Positions 44,081 to 52,857 are shown, counted from the first letter of the stretch. The stretch: 64,000 nt of DNA from Candidatus Enterococcus testudinis (GCF_002140915.1 NZ_NGKU01000001.1:2116738-2180737); one strand, 5' to 3'. A program made the numbers and translations. Notes: generated by a model from the sequence alone, not told the origin.

Positions 44081-44581
44081 TTACATATTTGTGATTGTGT
44101 TGATCTCTTTTCCATCTTTAAAGGCAATTAGAAAATAGCTCAACGTCCCCTCACTATCTTTGGTCATAATTTCCCAAGCTGGTTCATCTTCATAAAGACC
44201 CAAAGTCGCTTTTTGTAGTGTTTGGTCCGGATGGGCTTCCATGACCACTTGTTGAGCTTGCGCCTCTGTCAATCCATCTTCTTGATTGTAGACCGTTACT
44301 TTTTCACCGCTTTTGGGAATGATCACAACGATTTCTTTGTCATTCGTGTCTTTACCGACAATACTAAAGGATGTTGTTTCTCTAGTAAACCAATAAAATT
44401 GATCCACTTCTGCCAGATCAGTATATTCTTCAGCAATATCAATGGCTTCACTTCGTGCTTGTCGCATCGGTCTTGAAGCCCGAAGATAAAAAATCGAAGA
44501 AAAAATGATCAGCACAAGCAAGGTCGTGATAGCAATCAACAGGATGACGACACGACGTTGTTCTTTGTCTTTTGTTTTCAT
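44081..44581 (-). CDS. ypmB: DUF5590 protein, TseB/YpmB-like
   Basis: A 166-residue protein with an N-terminal membrane anchor (about 9-31) and an extracellular domain with two PepSY-like parts: DQFYWFTRETTSFSIVGKDTNDKEIVVIIP and EPAWEIMTKDSEGTLSYFLIAFKDGKEI. In B. subtilis the orthologue TseB binds and modulates the elongation transpeptidase PBP2A, so it may act on the envelope here. The start is set at ATG 44581, with AAAGGAG 8 nt upstream. It follows dinG by 28 nt. Confidence 0.85.
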   Translation of the reverse strand: MKTKDKEQRRVVILLIAITTLLVLIIFSSIFYLRASRPMRQARSEAIDIAEEYTDLAEVDQFYWFTRETTSFSIVGKDTNDKEIVVIIPKSGEKVTVYNQEDGLTEAQAQQVVMEAHPDQTLQKATLGLYEDEPAWEIMTKDSEGTLSYFLIAFKDGKEINTITNM

Positions 44582-44609
44582 ACTGTTTTCTCCTTTTAAA
44601 TATGCTTTA

Positions 44610-47354
44610 TTATAGCAGACTTTGTTTCTCTTTTTCAAAAAAATGACAAATATCTTCAGTCATTTCGCTAGGTGTTGCTTCAATCAAAGGTAGGTTTTTG
44701 GGCAGGCCTTTGACCATTCGTTTGCCATATTTAGTAGAAAGCAAGCGGCGATCTAAGACGATCATGACCCCCGTATCTTTCTCTGAACGAATCAAGCGCC
44801 CTAAGGCTTGCCTTAGCCGCAAAATAGCTTTAGGCAATGCATCTTCTTTGAAGGTATCGATTCCTTGAGCAGCAAGATACGTATGACGCGCCTTCACCAA
44901 CGGATTTTGCGGGTTTTCAAATGGCAATCGGGTAACCACTGCAACTTTGAGGGCTTGCCCAGGCAAGTCGACCCCTTCCCAAAAACTATTGGTCCCAAAG
45001 AGAATACCATTTTCTGCCAATAAGAACTTTTTCAATATCTTTTCCCGACTACCGCCGGTACCTTGGGCAATGAGTTCTCGCCCCTGATTCATGGCTTTCT
45101 TATGCAATCGGTCGTACACCGCCTTCAACGTTTCATGCGCTGTAAACAGAACCAGCGTAGGTTGCTGCAGCTCGAATAAGATTGGCGTTAACGCCTCTGC
45201 AAGATAGTCTGCATAGGAATCCGCATCTGCTTGTTGAATCGATATCCCTTGTTTGACTACATAAAGTCGTGCTTGTTTTTCGTAATCATAAAAAGCTGGA
45301 ATCGTTTTGACTGGTGTATCTGGGATCCCTATTTGATGCGCGTAATACGCCTTATTACCAGGGATTCGCAGTGTACCACCCAAATAAATAATATGACGAT
45401 ATCGCTGATACCAGATACTTTCTGACACTTGTTTGCCTTCCAGATCTGCCAATTCGATCGTACCCGATTGATGACTTGGATGCAATTTCAACCAATGGAC
45501 ATAACGCGGATGCCAACTTTCTAACCAAGTAGTAACTGTATATGCTTGTATGTGAAACTGATCAAAATAGTCTAACAACCGTGCAACCAGTAATTGTTGC
45601 TGCGCTGTGATCCGCACATGCAGTGCCATCAAGAATTGTTGTAATTGCTGCTGCATCTCTGAGATTTCTTGATAATACAGCATCAACTTTCGATAAATCT
45701 GTCCTTGTTGCACACTGTCATTGAATAACTCATGGCGTTGCAGTACCTGTCGATCGTCAGACACCCTATCAATCGTGCCAAAAAATGCTTCTTGCGTATC
45801 GATCAATATAGCCAATGCATCACGGTATAACTTGAACAAAGGTAAAATTTGCTGCTCTTGTTCAAGAACATCTGCAACTTGATCAAATAATCCTTCCTCA
45901 TTGAACTGCATATATTGCCGTTTGAAATAGGCCGAGTCAAAGCTATATTGTGAGAGACCTTCTGCTTGGCTTGGCAACTGCTGTGCTTCATCGATCAAAA
46001 GAAAGTCGCTTGCAGGCAGCAATGGTTGCTGACGTTTCGTTTCTTGCAACAAGAATGCATGGTTGACGATCAGCACATTGCTTTGGGCAGCTTGTGCATA
46101 AACATGGCGCAAAAAGTCATGGGCGTAAAATGCTTGCGTATCTGATAAAAATTCAAGCCCACGATGACGAATATCAGTAAATATTGGATGATCCAAACGA
46201 ACCAAATTCAGCTCATCAAAGTCACCAGTCACTGTTTTGGTTAACCATACCAACATCCCCATTTGATATTGTGCATATTGTTTTTGATCCACTGGCTGGT
46301 CTAAAGTCGCTTTAAAACGCTGCAAATCGATATAATGTCGATGACTTTTGACGACTGTCGCTTGGATTGACTGGTCAAGTACCTGATTGACAAGTGGTAC
46401 ATCTTTCGCCATGATTTGGTTTTGCAACAAAATAGAGGAAGTGCTGACAATCAGTGGATTATCGGGTGTCGCTAGATAAGCCGTAGGAAATAAATAGCCA
46501 ATCGTTTTTCCCATCCCCGTCTCAGCTTCTAAAATCAAGTTCTTTTCAGTATCAGTAAAGTGGTTGTACACAGCATTCATCAGCCTGGCTTGTTGTTTAC
46601 GATAGGTAAGATGCGCTTGAAATTGCGCCGTTTTTTCAGCTTTGATTTGTGGATAGTCATTAGGGTAATGATTGTAGACAAACGTTTTGACCGTTTTTTT
46701 ACGGAGCACGATACCGTCCACTTCTTCTAGTTCTTCAGGCAAAGTCGTCGACGTTTCTTTCAACACATCATATATAAATGCACTTGTCTGCATCCCCATT
46801 TGACCGCTCAATAGCGCAATTTGCTTCAAAGTTGTTCGGGGCAGTTCCTTCATGATTGCTTCAATATACATCAATAATGCAGCAGTCACTTCCGCATCAC
46901 TGTCCGCCTGATGAGGATTTTCATGGACAAAACCAATGCTGTCTGCTAAATCGCCCAATCGAAAACTACTTTCAGTCGGCAAAAAGACTTGCGCCAATTC
47001 CACAGTATCAATCCCAGGAATCGTTAATGCTGGTAAGCCGCAGCGGACCAGCTCATTGCTTAAAAATTGATAATCAAAATAAATATTATGAGCAACAAAA
47101 ATCGTGTTGCTCAGTAAGTTAAAAATAATATCCGCTACATCTTCAAAATAAGGTGCTTGTTTCACTTGTTGATTCGTGATGTGTGTCAAATTTTGAATTT
47201 GTCTAGAAATTCGGCGATCTGGATTAATATCGGTCGCAAAGCGATTGACCACCTTGCCATCTTGTACCAATACACAGCCAAATTGAATAATCCGATCGAC
47301 GGCGGCGTCTGTCCCAGTGGTTTCAAGATCCACCACAGCATATATGGGTTTCAT
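44610..47354 (-). CDS. dinG: DinG-family helicase with N-terminal exonuclease domain
   Basis: A 914-residue fusion. A DEDD 3'-5' exonuclease covers about 1-170 (VVDLETTGTD, FVAHNIYFDYQFL, HQADSDAEVTAALL). The XPD-like helicase has Walker A ETGMGKT (about 280), DEAQ in LLIDEAQQLP (about 455), NSFWEGVDLPG (about 790) and QALGRLIRS. The four-cysteine Fe-S cluster of E. coli DinG is absent: no Cys lies between Walker A and DEAQ, as in other Firmicute DinG proteins, some of which act as nucleases rather than helicases. AAGGAGG stands 6 nt before the ATG. First gene of the dinG-ypmB-aspB-asnS unit. Confidence 0.93.
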   Translation of the reverse strand: MKPIYAVVDLETTGTDAAVDRIIQFGCVLVQDGKVVNRFATDINPDRRISRQIQNLTHITNQQVKQAPYFEDVADIIFNLLSNTIFVAHNIYFDYQFLSNELVRCGLPALTIPGIDTVELAQVFLPTESSFRLGDLADSIGFVHENPHQADSDAEVTAALLMYIEAIMKELPRTTLKQIALLSGQMGMQTSAFIYDVLKETSTTLPEELEEVDGIVLRKKTVKTFVYNHYPNDYPQIKAEKTAQFQAHLTYRKQQARLMNAVYNHFTDTEKNLILEAETGMGKTIGYLFPTAYLATPDNPLIVSTSSILLQNQIMAKDVPLVNQVLDQSIQATVVKSHRHYIDLQRFKATLDQPVDQKQYAQYQMGMLVWLTKTVTGDFDELNLVRLDHPIFTDIRHRGLEFLSDTQAFYAHDFLRHVYAQAAQSNVLIVNHAFLLQETKRQQPLLPASDFLLIDEAQQLPSQAEGLSQYSFDSAYFKRQYMQFNEEGLFDQVADVLEQEQQILPLFKLYRDALAILIDTQEAFFGTIDRVSDDRQVLQRHELFNDSVQQGQIYRKLMLYYQEISEMQQQLQQFLMALHVRITAQQQLLVARLLDYFDQFHIQAYTVTTWLESWHPRYVHWLKLHPSHQSGTIELADLEGKQVSESIWYQRYRHIIYLGGTLRIPGNKAYYAHQIGIPDTPVKTIPAFYDYEKQARLYVVKQGISIQQADADSYADYLAEALTPILFELQQPTLVLFTAHETLKAVYDRLHKKAMNQGRELIAQGTGGSREKILKKFLLAENGILFGTNSFWEGVDLPGQALKVAVVTRLPFENPQNPLVKARHTYLAAQGIDTFKEDALPKAILRLRQALGRLIRSEKDTGVMIVLDRRLLSTKYGKRMVKGLPKNLPLIEATPSEMTEDICHFFEKEKQSLL

Positions 47355-47421
47355 GGTATACCTCCTTGCACACTGTTAGCATTATACTACAAAACTAGAA
47401 GGCAATACATTAGTTTTGCAG

Positions 47422-47441
47422 TCAACCAAGCGAGTGGTTGA
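47422..47441. promoter_or_regulatory. Inverted repeat upstream of the SDR gene
   Basis: TCAACCA-AGCGAG-TGGTTGA is a perfect 7-bp inverted repeat, 56 nt upstream of the SDR promoter's -35. It may be an operator for dinG or for the SDR gene, or a weak hairpin. Confidence 0.3.
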
Positions 47442-47496
47442 GAAAAACCGCTTCAGTGAAATCAATGTCAGTAGCTTGGTGAAGGATACCTTATTT

Positions 47497-47525
47497 TCGA
47501 CAAAATCATTGTTTTTTTTTATACT
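47497..47525 (+). promoter_or_regulatory. Sigma-A promoter of the SDR gene
   Basis: TCGACA (47497-47502) and TATACT (47520-47525) are 17 nt apart, 21 nt before the start codon. Confidence 0.65.
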
Positions 47526-47546
47526 AAAAAGAAAGGAGGCGTTCAC

Positions 47547-48317
47547 ATGCAAGGGTTTAAGCACAAACGTGTCATTATTACTGGTGCAGCTTCAGGTATC
47601 GGTAGAGCAACAGCCGAGCAGTTTATTCAACAAGGGGCACAGGTTGGATTGATTGACTTAAATGAGGAAGAACTTGTTGAAATCAAACAGGCTTTCGGTG
47701 ATGCGGCACATATTGAAGCAGTCGATGTCACTGATAGCGACGGGCTGCAGTCCGCCGTCACCAAATTGGCATCATCGCTGGGTGGTCTGGATATACTACA
47801 CGTCAACGCTGGGATCAATGGGACCTTTACCCCCATCGAAGAGCTGACGATCGACGAATGGGATCAAACGATCAACACCAATTTACGCAGCACATTCTTA
47901 ACGGTCAAAGCCGCTGTTCCTATCATGAAAGCCAATGGCGGCAGCATTGTGATCACGAGTTCAGTCAATGGCAATCGGATTTTCAGCAATTTTGGGGCTT
48001 CTGCGTATAGTACCTCCAAAGCTGGACAAGTAGCGTTTGCCAAGATGGCGGCCCTTGAGCTTTCTGGATACAACATCAGAGTCAATGTCATTTGCCCTGG
48101 TGCGATCGCGACCAATATTGATGATCGAACAGATGTGGAACCAGAAGTCGCAAGTATCGAGATACCTGTGGATTACCCTGAACGTTCTCGCCCATTGAGA
48201 CAAGAAACAGGCGTACCTGAACAAGTAGCCAATCTGGTTCTATTTTTGTCCTCCGAAGCTGCAGGAAATATCTCCGGAACAGAAGTGTATATCGATGGTG
48301 CTGAGTCTTTACTATAA
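47547..48317 (+). CDS. Short-chain dehydrogenase/reductase (classical SDR)
   Basis: A 256-residue NAD(P)-dependent oxidoreductase. The cofactor motif TGAASGIG is at about 11-18, NAG in HVNAGING near 90, and the catalytic set reads SS (about 137), YSTSK (about 151-155). An acidic residue in GLIDLNEEE suggests NAD preference. The C-terminal GNISGTEVYIDGAESLL is typical. The substrate cannot be told from sequence. The ATG has AAAGGAGG 7 nt upstream. It is a single-gene unit with clear promoter and shared terminator. Confidence 0.9.
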   Translation: MQGFKHKRVIITGAASGIGRATAEQFIQQGAQVGLIDLNEEELVEIKQAFGDAAHIEAVDVTDSDGLQSAVTKLASSLGGLDILHVNAGINGTFTPIEELTIDEWDQTINTNLRSTFLTVKAAVPIMKANGGSIVITSSVNGNRIFSNFGASAYSTSKAGQVAFAKMAALELSGYNIRVNVICPGAIATNIDDRTDVEPEVASIEIPVDYPERSRPLRQETGVPEQVANLVLFLSSEAAGNISGTEVYIDGAESLL

Positions 48318-48319
48318 TC

Positions 48320-48373
48320 AAAAAAACGTTTATCAACCTCTGTTCTTGCAGTCGGGTTGATAAACGTTTTTTA
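48320..48373. terminator. Bidirectional terminator between SDR and HD-domain genes
   Basis: AAAAAACGTTTATCAACC and GGTTGATAAACGTTTTTT pair perfectly over 18 bp around a 16-nt loop. It ends inside the last codons of the HD gene. Confidence 0.92.
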
Positions 48374-49003
48374 TTTTTCGATCAATGTAGCAATTTCATC
48401 TAAAAAAGCCGTTTTCCCATAAAAATCGGCATTCAGCAATTCTGGAAACACTGCTTCAAAAAAGTATGAAACCGAGGGACGATGACGGAAATTTTTGACC
48501 GTCAAGACCGCTTCGCGAAACATCTCTTTATACACTTTATCTGGATTGCTTTTGGTGATTTCTTCAAATGATTCGTAGAGTAAATCGATTTTATCGGCAA
48601 TTGCCAATAATTGTCCCTCTACTGTATCATCTTTGCCATCAGCCAAACGTCTGCGATAAATAGCCTGAAGGTCTTCAGGAATTTCTTCCTCGATAAAGAC
48701 ATCCGTCATCTTTTCTTCTACAGTGGATAACATAGACCGTAATTCTTTGTTGGCATATTTTACAGGCGTTTTGATATCGCCAATAAATCGCTCGGTATAA
48801 TCATGGTTCAATGCTTTCTCGTAAAGAATCTGCCAATTGATCGTATTCCCTGCTCGTTCTTCAATATCAGCTAATGTTTGGGCAATCATCGTCACACGAA
48901 AAGAATGAGCTGCCACACTGTGCTCAGTGAATTTGAAAAATCCTGGTGCCCGTTGGATTTTCTCCAAATTTGCTAGACCTAAGATAAATTCATTCAATCC
49001 CAT
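48371..49003 (-). CDS. YfbR-like HD-domain phosphohydrolase
   Basis: A 210-residue HD-superfamily protein (HD_3). Metal ligands are the His in VAAHSFRVTMIA (about 31-42), the HD pair in ALNHDYTERFIGD (about 65-77) and a late Asp in LLAIADKIDLLYE (about 133-145). The E. coli relative YfbR is a 5'-deoxynucleotidase acting on deoxynucleoside monophosphates; whether this protein does the same is inference. GGGGGG precedes the ATG by 7 nt. It is monocistronic. Confidence 0.85.
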   Translation of the reverse strand: MGLNEFILGLANLEKIQRAPGFFKFTEHSVAAHSFRVTMIAQTLADIEERAGNTINWQILYEKALNHDYTERFIGDIKTPVKYANKELRSMLSTVEEKMTDVFIEEEIPEDLQAIYRRRLADGKDDTVEGQLLAIADKIDLLYESFEEITKSNPDKVYKEMFREAVLTVKNFRHRPSVSYFFEAVFPELLNADFYGKTAFLDEIATLIEK

Positions 49004-49069
49004 AAGTATCCCCCCTTATTTTCATCATTATAACAAGTCCAAAACAATTCAACAAATAAAAATCGGCAT

Positions 49070-49096
49070 AAAAAAAGAGCAGCTAGGCTGCTCTAT
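49070..49096 (-). terminator. Terminator after the second csp gene
   Basis: AGAGCAGC and GCTGCTCT pair around CTA, followed by seven T on the minus strand. Confidence 0.92.
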
Positions 49097-49111
49097 AATC
49101 GACAATTTGAA

Positions 49112-49312
49112 TTAAGCTTTGTTTACGTTAGTTGCTTGAGGTCCACGTTGTCCGTCTTCGATATCGAAAGTAACTGCTTGGCCTTCTTCTAAAGTTTTGA
49201 AGCCGTCGCCTTGGATAGCTGAAAAGTGAACGAATACATCGTTGCCGTTTTCTGCTGTGATAAATCCGAAGCCTTTGTCTGAGTTAAACCATTTCACTGT
49301 ACCTGTTTCCAT
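49112..49312 (-). CDS. cspA: Cold-shock protein (CspA family), second copy
   Basis: A 66-residue cold-shock protein, a close paralogue of the one at 15770-15970. RNP1 KGFGFI and RNP2 VFVHF are present, and the sequence ends [12 protein letters not shown]. The start is set at ATG 49312 with GGAGG 9 nt upstream. Its transcript seems to begin about 49428, giving a leader of about 115 nt. Long leaders are typical of cold-induced csp genes, in which the RNA structure senses temperature; the first csp does not show a comparable one. Confidence 0.95.
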   Translation of the reverse strand: METGTVKWFNSDKGFGFITAENGNDVFVHFSAIQGDGFKTLEEGQAVTFDIEDGQRGPQATNVNKA

Positions 49313-49434
49313 AATAAAAATCCTCCTTGTGTATAAACACATATTTTGCAATTACTTGTATAAGGTGAAAATGTGGAAGATGTTTAAGATGAAACAAGCT
49401 ACCATAATTTACCGTAACAAATACTACAATATGT

Positions 49435-49443
49435 ATTATAGCA
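49435..49443 (-). promoter_or_regulatory. Extended -10 promoter of the second csp gene
   Basis: TGCTATAAT on the minus strand is a perfect TGn-extended -10. It implies a 5' untranslated region of about 115 nt. Confidence 0.65.
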
Positions 49444-49504
49444 CAGAATTTTCACCTTGACTAATAGAAAATCCAAAAAAATGAAAACGCATTTATTTTT
49501 TTAG

Positions 49505-49543
49505 AAAAGGCTGAAGACGTTAACAATCGTCTTCAGCCTCCCC
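49505..49543 (-). terminator. Terminator after the eRF1-like gene
   Basis: AGGCTGAAGACG and CGTCTTCAGCCT form a perfect 12-bp stem around 8 nt, followed by TTTCT on the minus strand. Confidence 0.85.
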
Positions 49544-49571
49544 TTAGTATTATTCTATGATGATACATTTT

Positions 49572-50696
49572 TTAGTAACGCAAGATCGCCGTCAAAGGTT
49601 TGCTGCCTGGGGCATCTTTTTGCGCTAAGATGGCCACTTCACCACCATTATCTACTACATCCTTCGCCAGTGTATTGAGCACTTGTCTGCGGTCGTATTC
49701 AGTATCGGGGTCTTCTCCAAAACCGTCTACTAAATTAGAGGTAGCAATAAACAGCTGTCCAATGCGCCCTTCTTTGGCGGCTGGTATCATATCCACCAGT
49801 TGATCAATGAATTTGCGATCCAACAGCTTTTCATAAGCGGACACTTGCTGTTGCGTCAATTCTTCCACTAACTTGTCAACGTAAGGCTGGATTTCCTTCA
49901 CAGACAATGGTGCTGGTGAAGTCGCAATATTTGGTGTTGCGTGGAAGAAACTTGTTTTGGCATTCTTTTTGAATAATGTTTGATTTTCTGGTAATGCAAA
50001 GATATACAGCGGCAAATTGTCATCATTCGAAAAATCATTTCGGAAGAATGCATCTACTGCTTGATAATAATTGACATGGTCGATTTCTAATTCTTCATCT
50101 TTGGCGCTGAATCCGTGATAAGCAACACCTTCGCCCCCATTATTGGCACCACCTTGGGCACTATAATTGAAATCTCCACCACCAGTGATTTCTTCTCCCA
50201 ACGCTTTTTCCATGGTGGTCGGTGCTTCTTCTGGTAATTCAACTTCAGAAACAACTTTATTTTCAACTTGATATAGTTTCATTGAATCACGGTTTAAAGC
50301 CAATACATAAAATGGATCGTTGAATTGAGCATTCTTGATGATCGCAAGCAAATATGGTGTTTCACCGACATAGTATTGGTCATCGACACGAATACTAAGG
50401 CGATGCACCAATACTTCTTCTGGCGTCAAAATCACCGCTGCGCTGGTCGTACTGCTGCGCCAAAAAGATTGATCAGCCAATATCTCATCTATTTTTTTCT
50501 GGAAAGGTGCCCACTCATGTTCCGGATATTTCTTTTCGAAACGCCGTTTTGCTTCTTTCGCAAAGTTCTTGAACTTGATTTGGTCCTTTTCAACATTTTG
50601 GTGTCCGACATGCGTATTAAGCATAATGGTGACAAATGGTCCGTTGAGCCCTTCAGCTGTAACTTGTGACAAAAAAGATTTCGCAATTTTTACCAT
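49572..50696 (-). CDS. Probable baeRF (bacterial eRF1-like) family protein
   Basis: A 374-residue soluble protein. The order of parts fits the bacterial archaeo-eukaryotic release factor families: an N-terminal domain, a middle RNase-H-like part with YVLALNRDSMKLYQVENKVV, a glycine-rich loop (GGGDFNYSAQGGANNGGEGVAYHGFSAKDEE, about 175-205; the GGQ-like region), then NYYQAVDAFFRND and LPLYIFALPENQTLFKK, and a C-terminal eL30-like part with GRIGQLFIATSN and GGEVAILAQKD. Such proteins are proposed to act on ribosomes or stalled translation; none is well characterised. The match is by pattern only. AGGAGG precedes the ATG by 9 nt. It is monocistronic. Confidence 0.6.
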   Translation of the reverse strand: MVKIAKSFLSQVTAEGLNGPFVTIMLNTHVGHQNVEKDQIKFKNFAKEAKRRFEKKYPEHEWAPFQKKIDEILADQSFWRSSTTSAAVILTPEEVLVHRLSIRVDDQYYVGETPYLLAIIKNAQFNDPFYVLALNRDSMKLYQVENKVVSEVELPEEAPTTMEKALGEEITGGGDFNYSAQGGANNGGEGVAYHGFSAKDEELEIDHVNYYQAVDAFFRNDFSNDDNLPLYIFALPENQTLFKKNAKTSFFHATPNIATSPAPLSVKEIQPYVDKLVEELTQQQVSAYEKLLDRKFIDQLVDMIPAAKEGRIGQLFIATSNLVDGFGEDPDTEYDRRQVLNTLAKDVVDNGGEVAILAQKDAPGSKPLTAILRY

Positions 50697-50872
50697 TCCA
50701 CATTACCTCCTGCTTTATCGTATACAAAACAAGTGTACCACGCCTGATTTCTCTAACAAAATAAAACGATTGCAGTCTGTCTCAAGTCATTTCACTCGCT
50801 CAAAAAATACCTTTTTTTTTAAAAAAGACGGCGCAGATAAAAATAATTCTCTATTTCCTTTTCATTCTCATC

Positions 50873-50901
50873 TTGCGGGAATGAGTGTTTACAGGTAAAA
50901 T
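50873..50901 (+). promoter_or_regulatory. Sigma-A promoter of the tRNA-Arg gene
   Basis: TTGCGG (50873-50878) and TAAAAT (50896-50901) are 17 nt apart, 11 nt before the mature 5' end. Confidence 0.65.
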
Positions 50902-50912
50902 AGAACTACTGT

Positions 50913-50984
50913 GTTCCCTTAGTTAAATGGATATAACAAGTCCCTCCTAAGGATTAGTTGCTGGTTCGATTCCGGCAGGGAACG
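50913..50984 (+). tRNA. tRNA-Arg (anticodon CCU)
   Basis: The 72-nt sequence folds as a cloverleaf. The acceptor stem is GTTCCCT/AGGGAAC, the anticodon arm AGTCC-CTCCTAA-GGATT (anticodon CCT), and the T-arm GCTGG-TTCGATT-CCGGC. The D-arm is AT-rich (TAGTTAAATGGATATAACA). The discriminator is G, and CCA is not encoded. It reads the rare codon AGG. It stands alone, with a promoter just before and a terminator after. No integrated element or duplicated 3' end is seen next to it. Confidence 0.93.
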
Positions 50985-50996
50985 TTACAAAACGAA

Positions 50997-51031
50997 AGCC
51001 AATGCTTGCACTAAGCACTGGCCTTTTTTTA
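50997..51031 (+). terminator. Terminator after tRNA-Arg
   Basis: GCCAATGCTT and AAGCACTGGC pair around GCACT with one mismatch, followed by seven T. Also close to the stop of the convergent acetyltransferase gene. Confidence 0.85.
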
Positions 51032-51032
51032 T

Positions 51033-52211
51033 TCAAAAATAATCTTCCAACACTGGTTGTCCCTTAGGTAAGTTTGCTTGGAAAAAGGCAACGACCGCAT
51101 CATCCGCAACGATTTCACCAAAAAACAGCAACGTATCAATGGCTTGAACGCCAAACAGTAATTGCCCGATTCTTTGAATCGACGTAGTCAAACAAGGAAG
51201 ATCGGTGGATTCTACGCGTTTGACGATTGGCTTTTGATGTGCAAAAGAGAGTTCATAATAGCCATTGTTCCATGGCGCATAAACATCATGTTCAATGTGG
51301 ATCGCAATTGTACCTTCTTTATTGGTAAATGGATACGACTGTAGAAATTGTTCTAAATCGATAATTCTCGTCATCATATCTGGTCGAGATTGAATGGCAG
51401 GCATTGGCTTTAGCGCAAATGCTTGTAAAGGTCCGCATGCTTCCCCTACTTGATAATGGATTTTGGCGACAGAATCTCGATGAGAAACAATCAATCGGTT
51501 CAGTCCATGAAAAGCCTCCCCGCTGATATACCCCCATTCATCGATCATAAATGTGCCATTATCAATAGAATAAATCAAATACCCTTCTGGGTCACCAGCT
51601 GCATTGTAATAGATAGCAAACGTCAACGTTTTACGTAATGTGAATTTGATTTCTTCCCACCATGAATCACGAATCAAGGCCCCTCTGTGATTTTTTGCTT
51701 GCTGATGATAGATTGCATGAATAATGTCTTTGGCTTGTTCCCAACTCAACCGTTTGATAGACCCTGATGTTTTGGGACTGTCCGGCCAGTCAGAAGATTT
51801 GATATCGTACACGCTGCGTTCAAAGGTATATTCATAGCCATATCTGCGATAAAAAGGAAACGAGAATGGCGCCAAATAGGAAAGAACAATTTTCTGATCA
51901 TAACACTCTTTGATGACTTGCTGCATGATGCGATCGATTCTTCCTTGACCACGATACTCCGGATAAGAAGCCACAAATCCGATTCCTGCCATTGGATACG
52001 CTACTCCATGCACGTTGACGTTGAACATGGTAGCCATCACTTGACTGGCTAGTTTTCCATCGTCATCGTAAGATCCATAATTCCAAGAATTGGCTGCAAG
52101 CCTTTGGTAGCGCTCAATATTTTTTTCACTCAATTCCCATTGAAAAGCATAAGCAACCAAATCTAACACTTCTTGATCACCATAGGTCGTCATTTTTTTG
52201 ACATCATTCAT
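51033..52211 (-). CDS. Eis-type GNAT acetyltransferase
   Basis: A 392-residue protein of the Eis family: an N-terminal GNAT domain with VNVHGVAYPMAGIGFVASYPEYRGQGRIDRIM (the acetyl-CoA-binding RGQGRI at about 90-95), a second degenerate GNAT domain (about 150-290) and a C-terminal SCP2-like part ending in LEDYF, whose carboxylate is part of the active site in Eis. Mycobacterial Eis acetylates aminoglycosides and other amines; the substrate here is unknown. The start is set at ATG 52211, with AAAGGAGAG 7 nt upstream. Located at the end of the PTS operon but behind a weak hairpin. Confidence 0.87.
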   Translation of the reverse strand: MNDVKKMTTYGDQEVLDLVAYAFQWELSEKNIERYQRLAANSWNYGSYDDDGKLASQVMATMFNVNVHGVAYPMAGIGFVASYPEYRGQGRIDRIMQQVIKECYDQKIVLSYLAPFSFPFYRRYGYEYTFERSVYDIKSSDWPDSPKTSGSIKRLSWEQAKDIIHAIYHQQAKNHRGALIRDSWWEEIKFTLRKTLTFAIYYNAAGDPEGYLIYSIDNGTFMIDEWGYISGEAFHGLNRLIVSHRDSVAKIHYQVGEACGPLQAFALKPMPAIQSRPDMMTRIIDLEQFLQSYPFTNKEGTIAIHIEHDVYAPWNNGYYELSFAHQKPIVKRVESTDLPCLTTSIQRIGQLLFGVQAIDTLLFFGEIVADDAVVAFFQANLPKGQPVLEDYF

Positions 52212-52231
52212 ATTGTTCTCTCCTTTTAGCA

Positions 52232-52262
52232 AAAATAACAAAAAAAGGCCTCAAAGGACCCT
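52232..52262 (-). terminator. Weak terminator after the DUF3284 gene
   Basis: On the minus strand AAAGGGTCC and AGGCCTTT pair imperfectly, followed by TTTTTT. It probably ends the PTS operon. Confidence 0.5.
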
Positions 52263-52676
52263 TTAATACGACTCTTCCATCATGACGAGCATTTTTTTAA
52301 ATTGTTTGCGTTTGAAATACCCTAAAATCGTTCCCAAAACCATATCATTTAATTGCTGAATCATGCCTTCTGAGGTCATCTTTTCTTCGTAATAAAGTGT
52401 ACAGTTGTTTTCATCAATGGTTTCAATTTTATAAGTCACATGAAACGTATTGCGTTTTGTAGCTGTATGAAATGCATACATTTCATTCTTTTTGAGATCA
52501 TAGATTTGAATCGTTGCTTGACTATCCTTAGAAAATTGCTTAACATAAGAATACCCAGTTAATTGCTCTTCTGTCAATACTTTATCAGTTGATTGCTTAA
52601 TATCATGCAAAACGGAATCGATGATCGTCTTATAAAGAAATGCAGCTGGCACATTCATTTTTTTAGTGATTTCCAT
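52263..52676 (-). CDS. DUF3284 protein
   Basis: A 137-residue soluble protein of the DUF3284 family, whose members usually sit in beta-glucoside or cellobiose PTS operons. It begins MEITKKMNVPAAFLYKTIIDSVLHDI and has YVKQFSKDSQATIQIYDLKKNEMYAFHT. The fold resembles START/SRPBCC-type barrels, but the function is unknown. AAGGAGG precedes the ATG, and the start overlaps the preceding gene's end by 14 nt. Last gene of the PTS operon. Confidence 0.8.
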   Translation of the reverse strand: MEITKKMNVPAAFLYKTIIDSVLHDIKQSTDKVLTEEQLTGYSYVKQFSKDSQATIQIYDLKKNEMYAFHTATKRNTFHVTYKIETIDENNCTLYYEEKMTSEGMIQQLNDMVLGTILGYFKRKQFKKMLVMMEESY

Positions 52677-52857
52677 CTTGGGCCTCCTTATTTTTCTTTT
52701 GTCGTTTATGACCGATTGACGCTATAAGACCGCCTACAGCCATGATGATGATCGAAGTGATCAGGTTCACCCAATGATACTCACCTGATTGTGCGTTGGC
52801 ACTATATAAAAACAAGATACTCCCGATACTTATTAAAAATAATCCATTTTTGAACAT
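52663..52857 (-). CDS. Small two-segment membrane protein in PTS operon
   Basis: A 64-residue membrane protein with two hydrophobic segments (about 5-20 and 31-50) and a Lys/Arg-rich C-terminal tail. I do not recognise it. The start is set at ATG 52857, with GAGGTG 6 nt upstream, and its end overlaps the DUF3284 gene. Its place in the operon is the only hint of its role. Confidence 0.7.
   Translation of the reverse strand: MFKNGLFLISIGSILFLYSANAQSGEYHWVNLITSIIIMAVGGLIASIGHKRQKKNKEAQDGNH

Noticed and set aside
50913-51031. tRNA-Arg as the attachment site of an integrated element
   Set aside because: No integrase lies nearby and no second copy of the tRNA 3' end was noticed in the flanks; both neighbours look like core genes.
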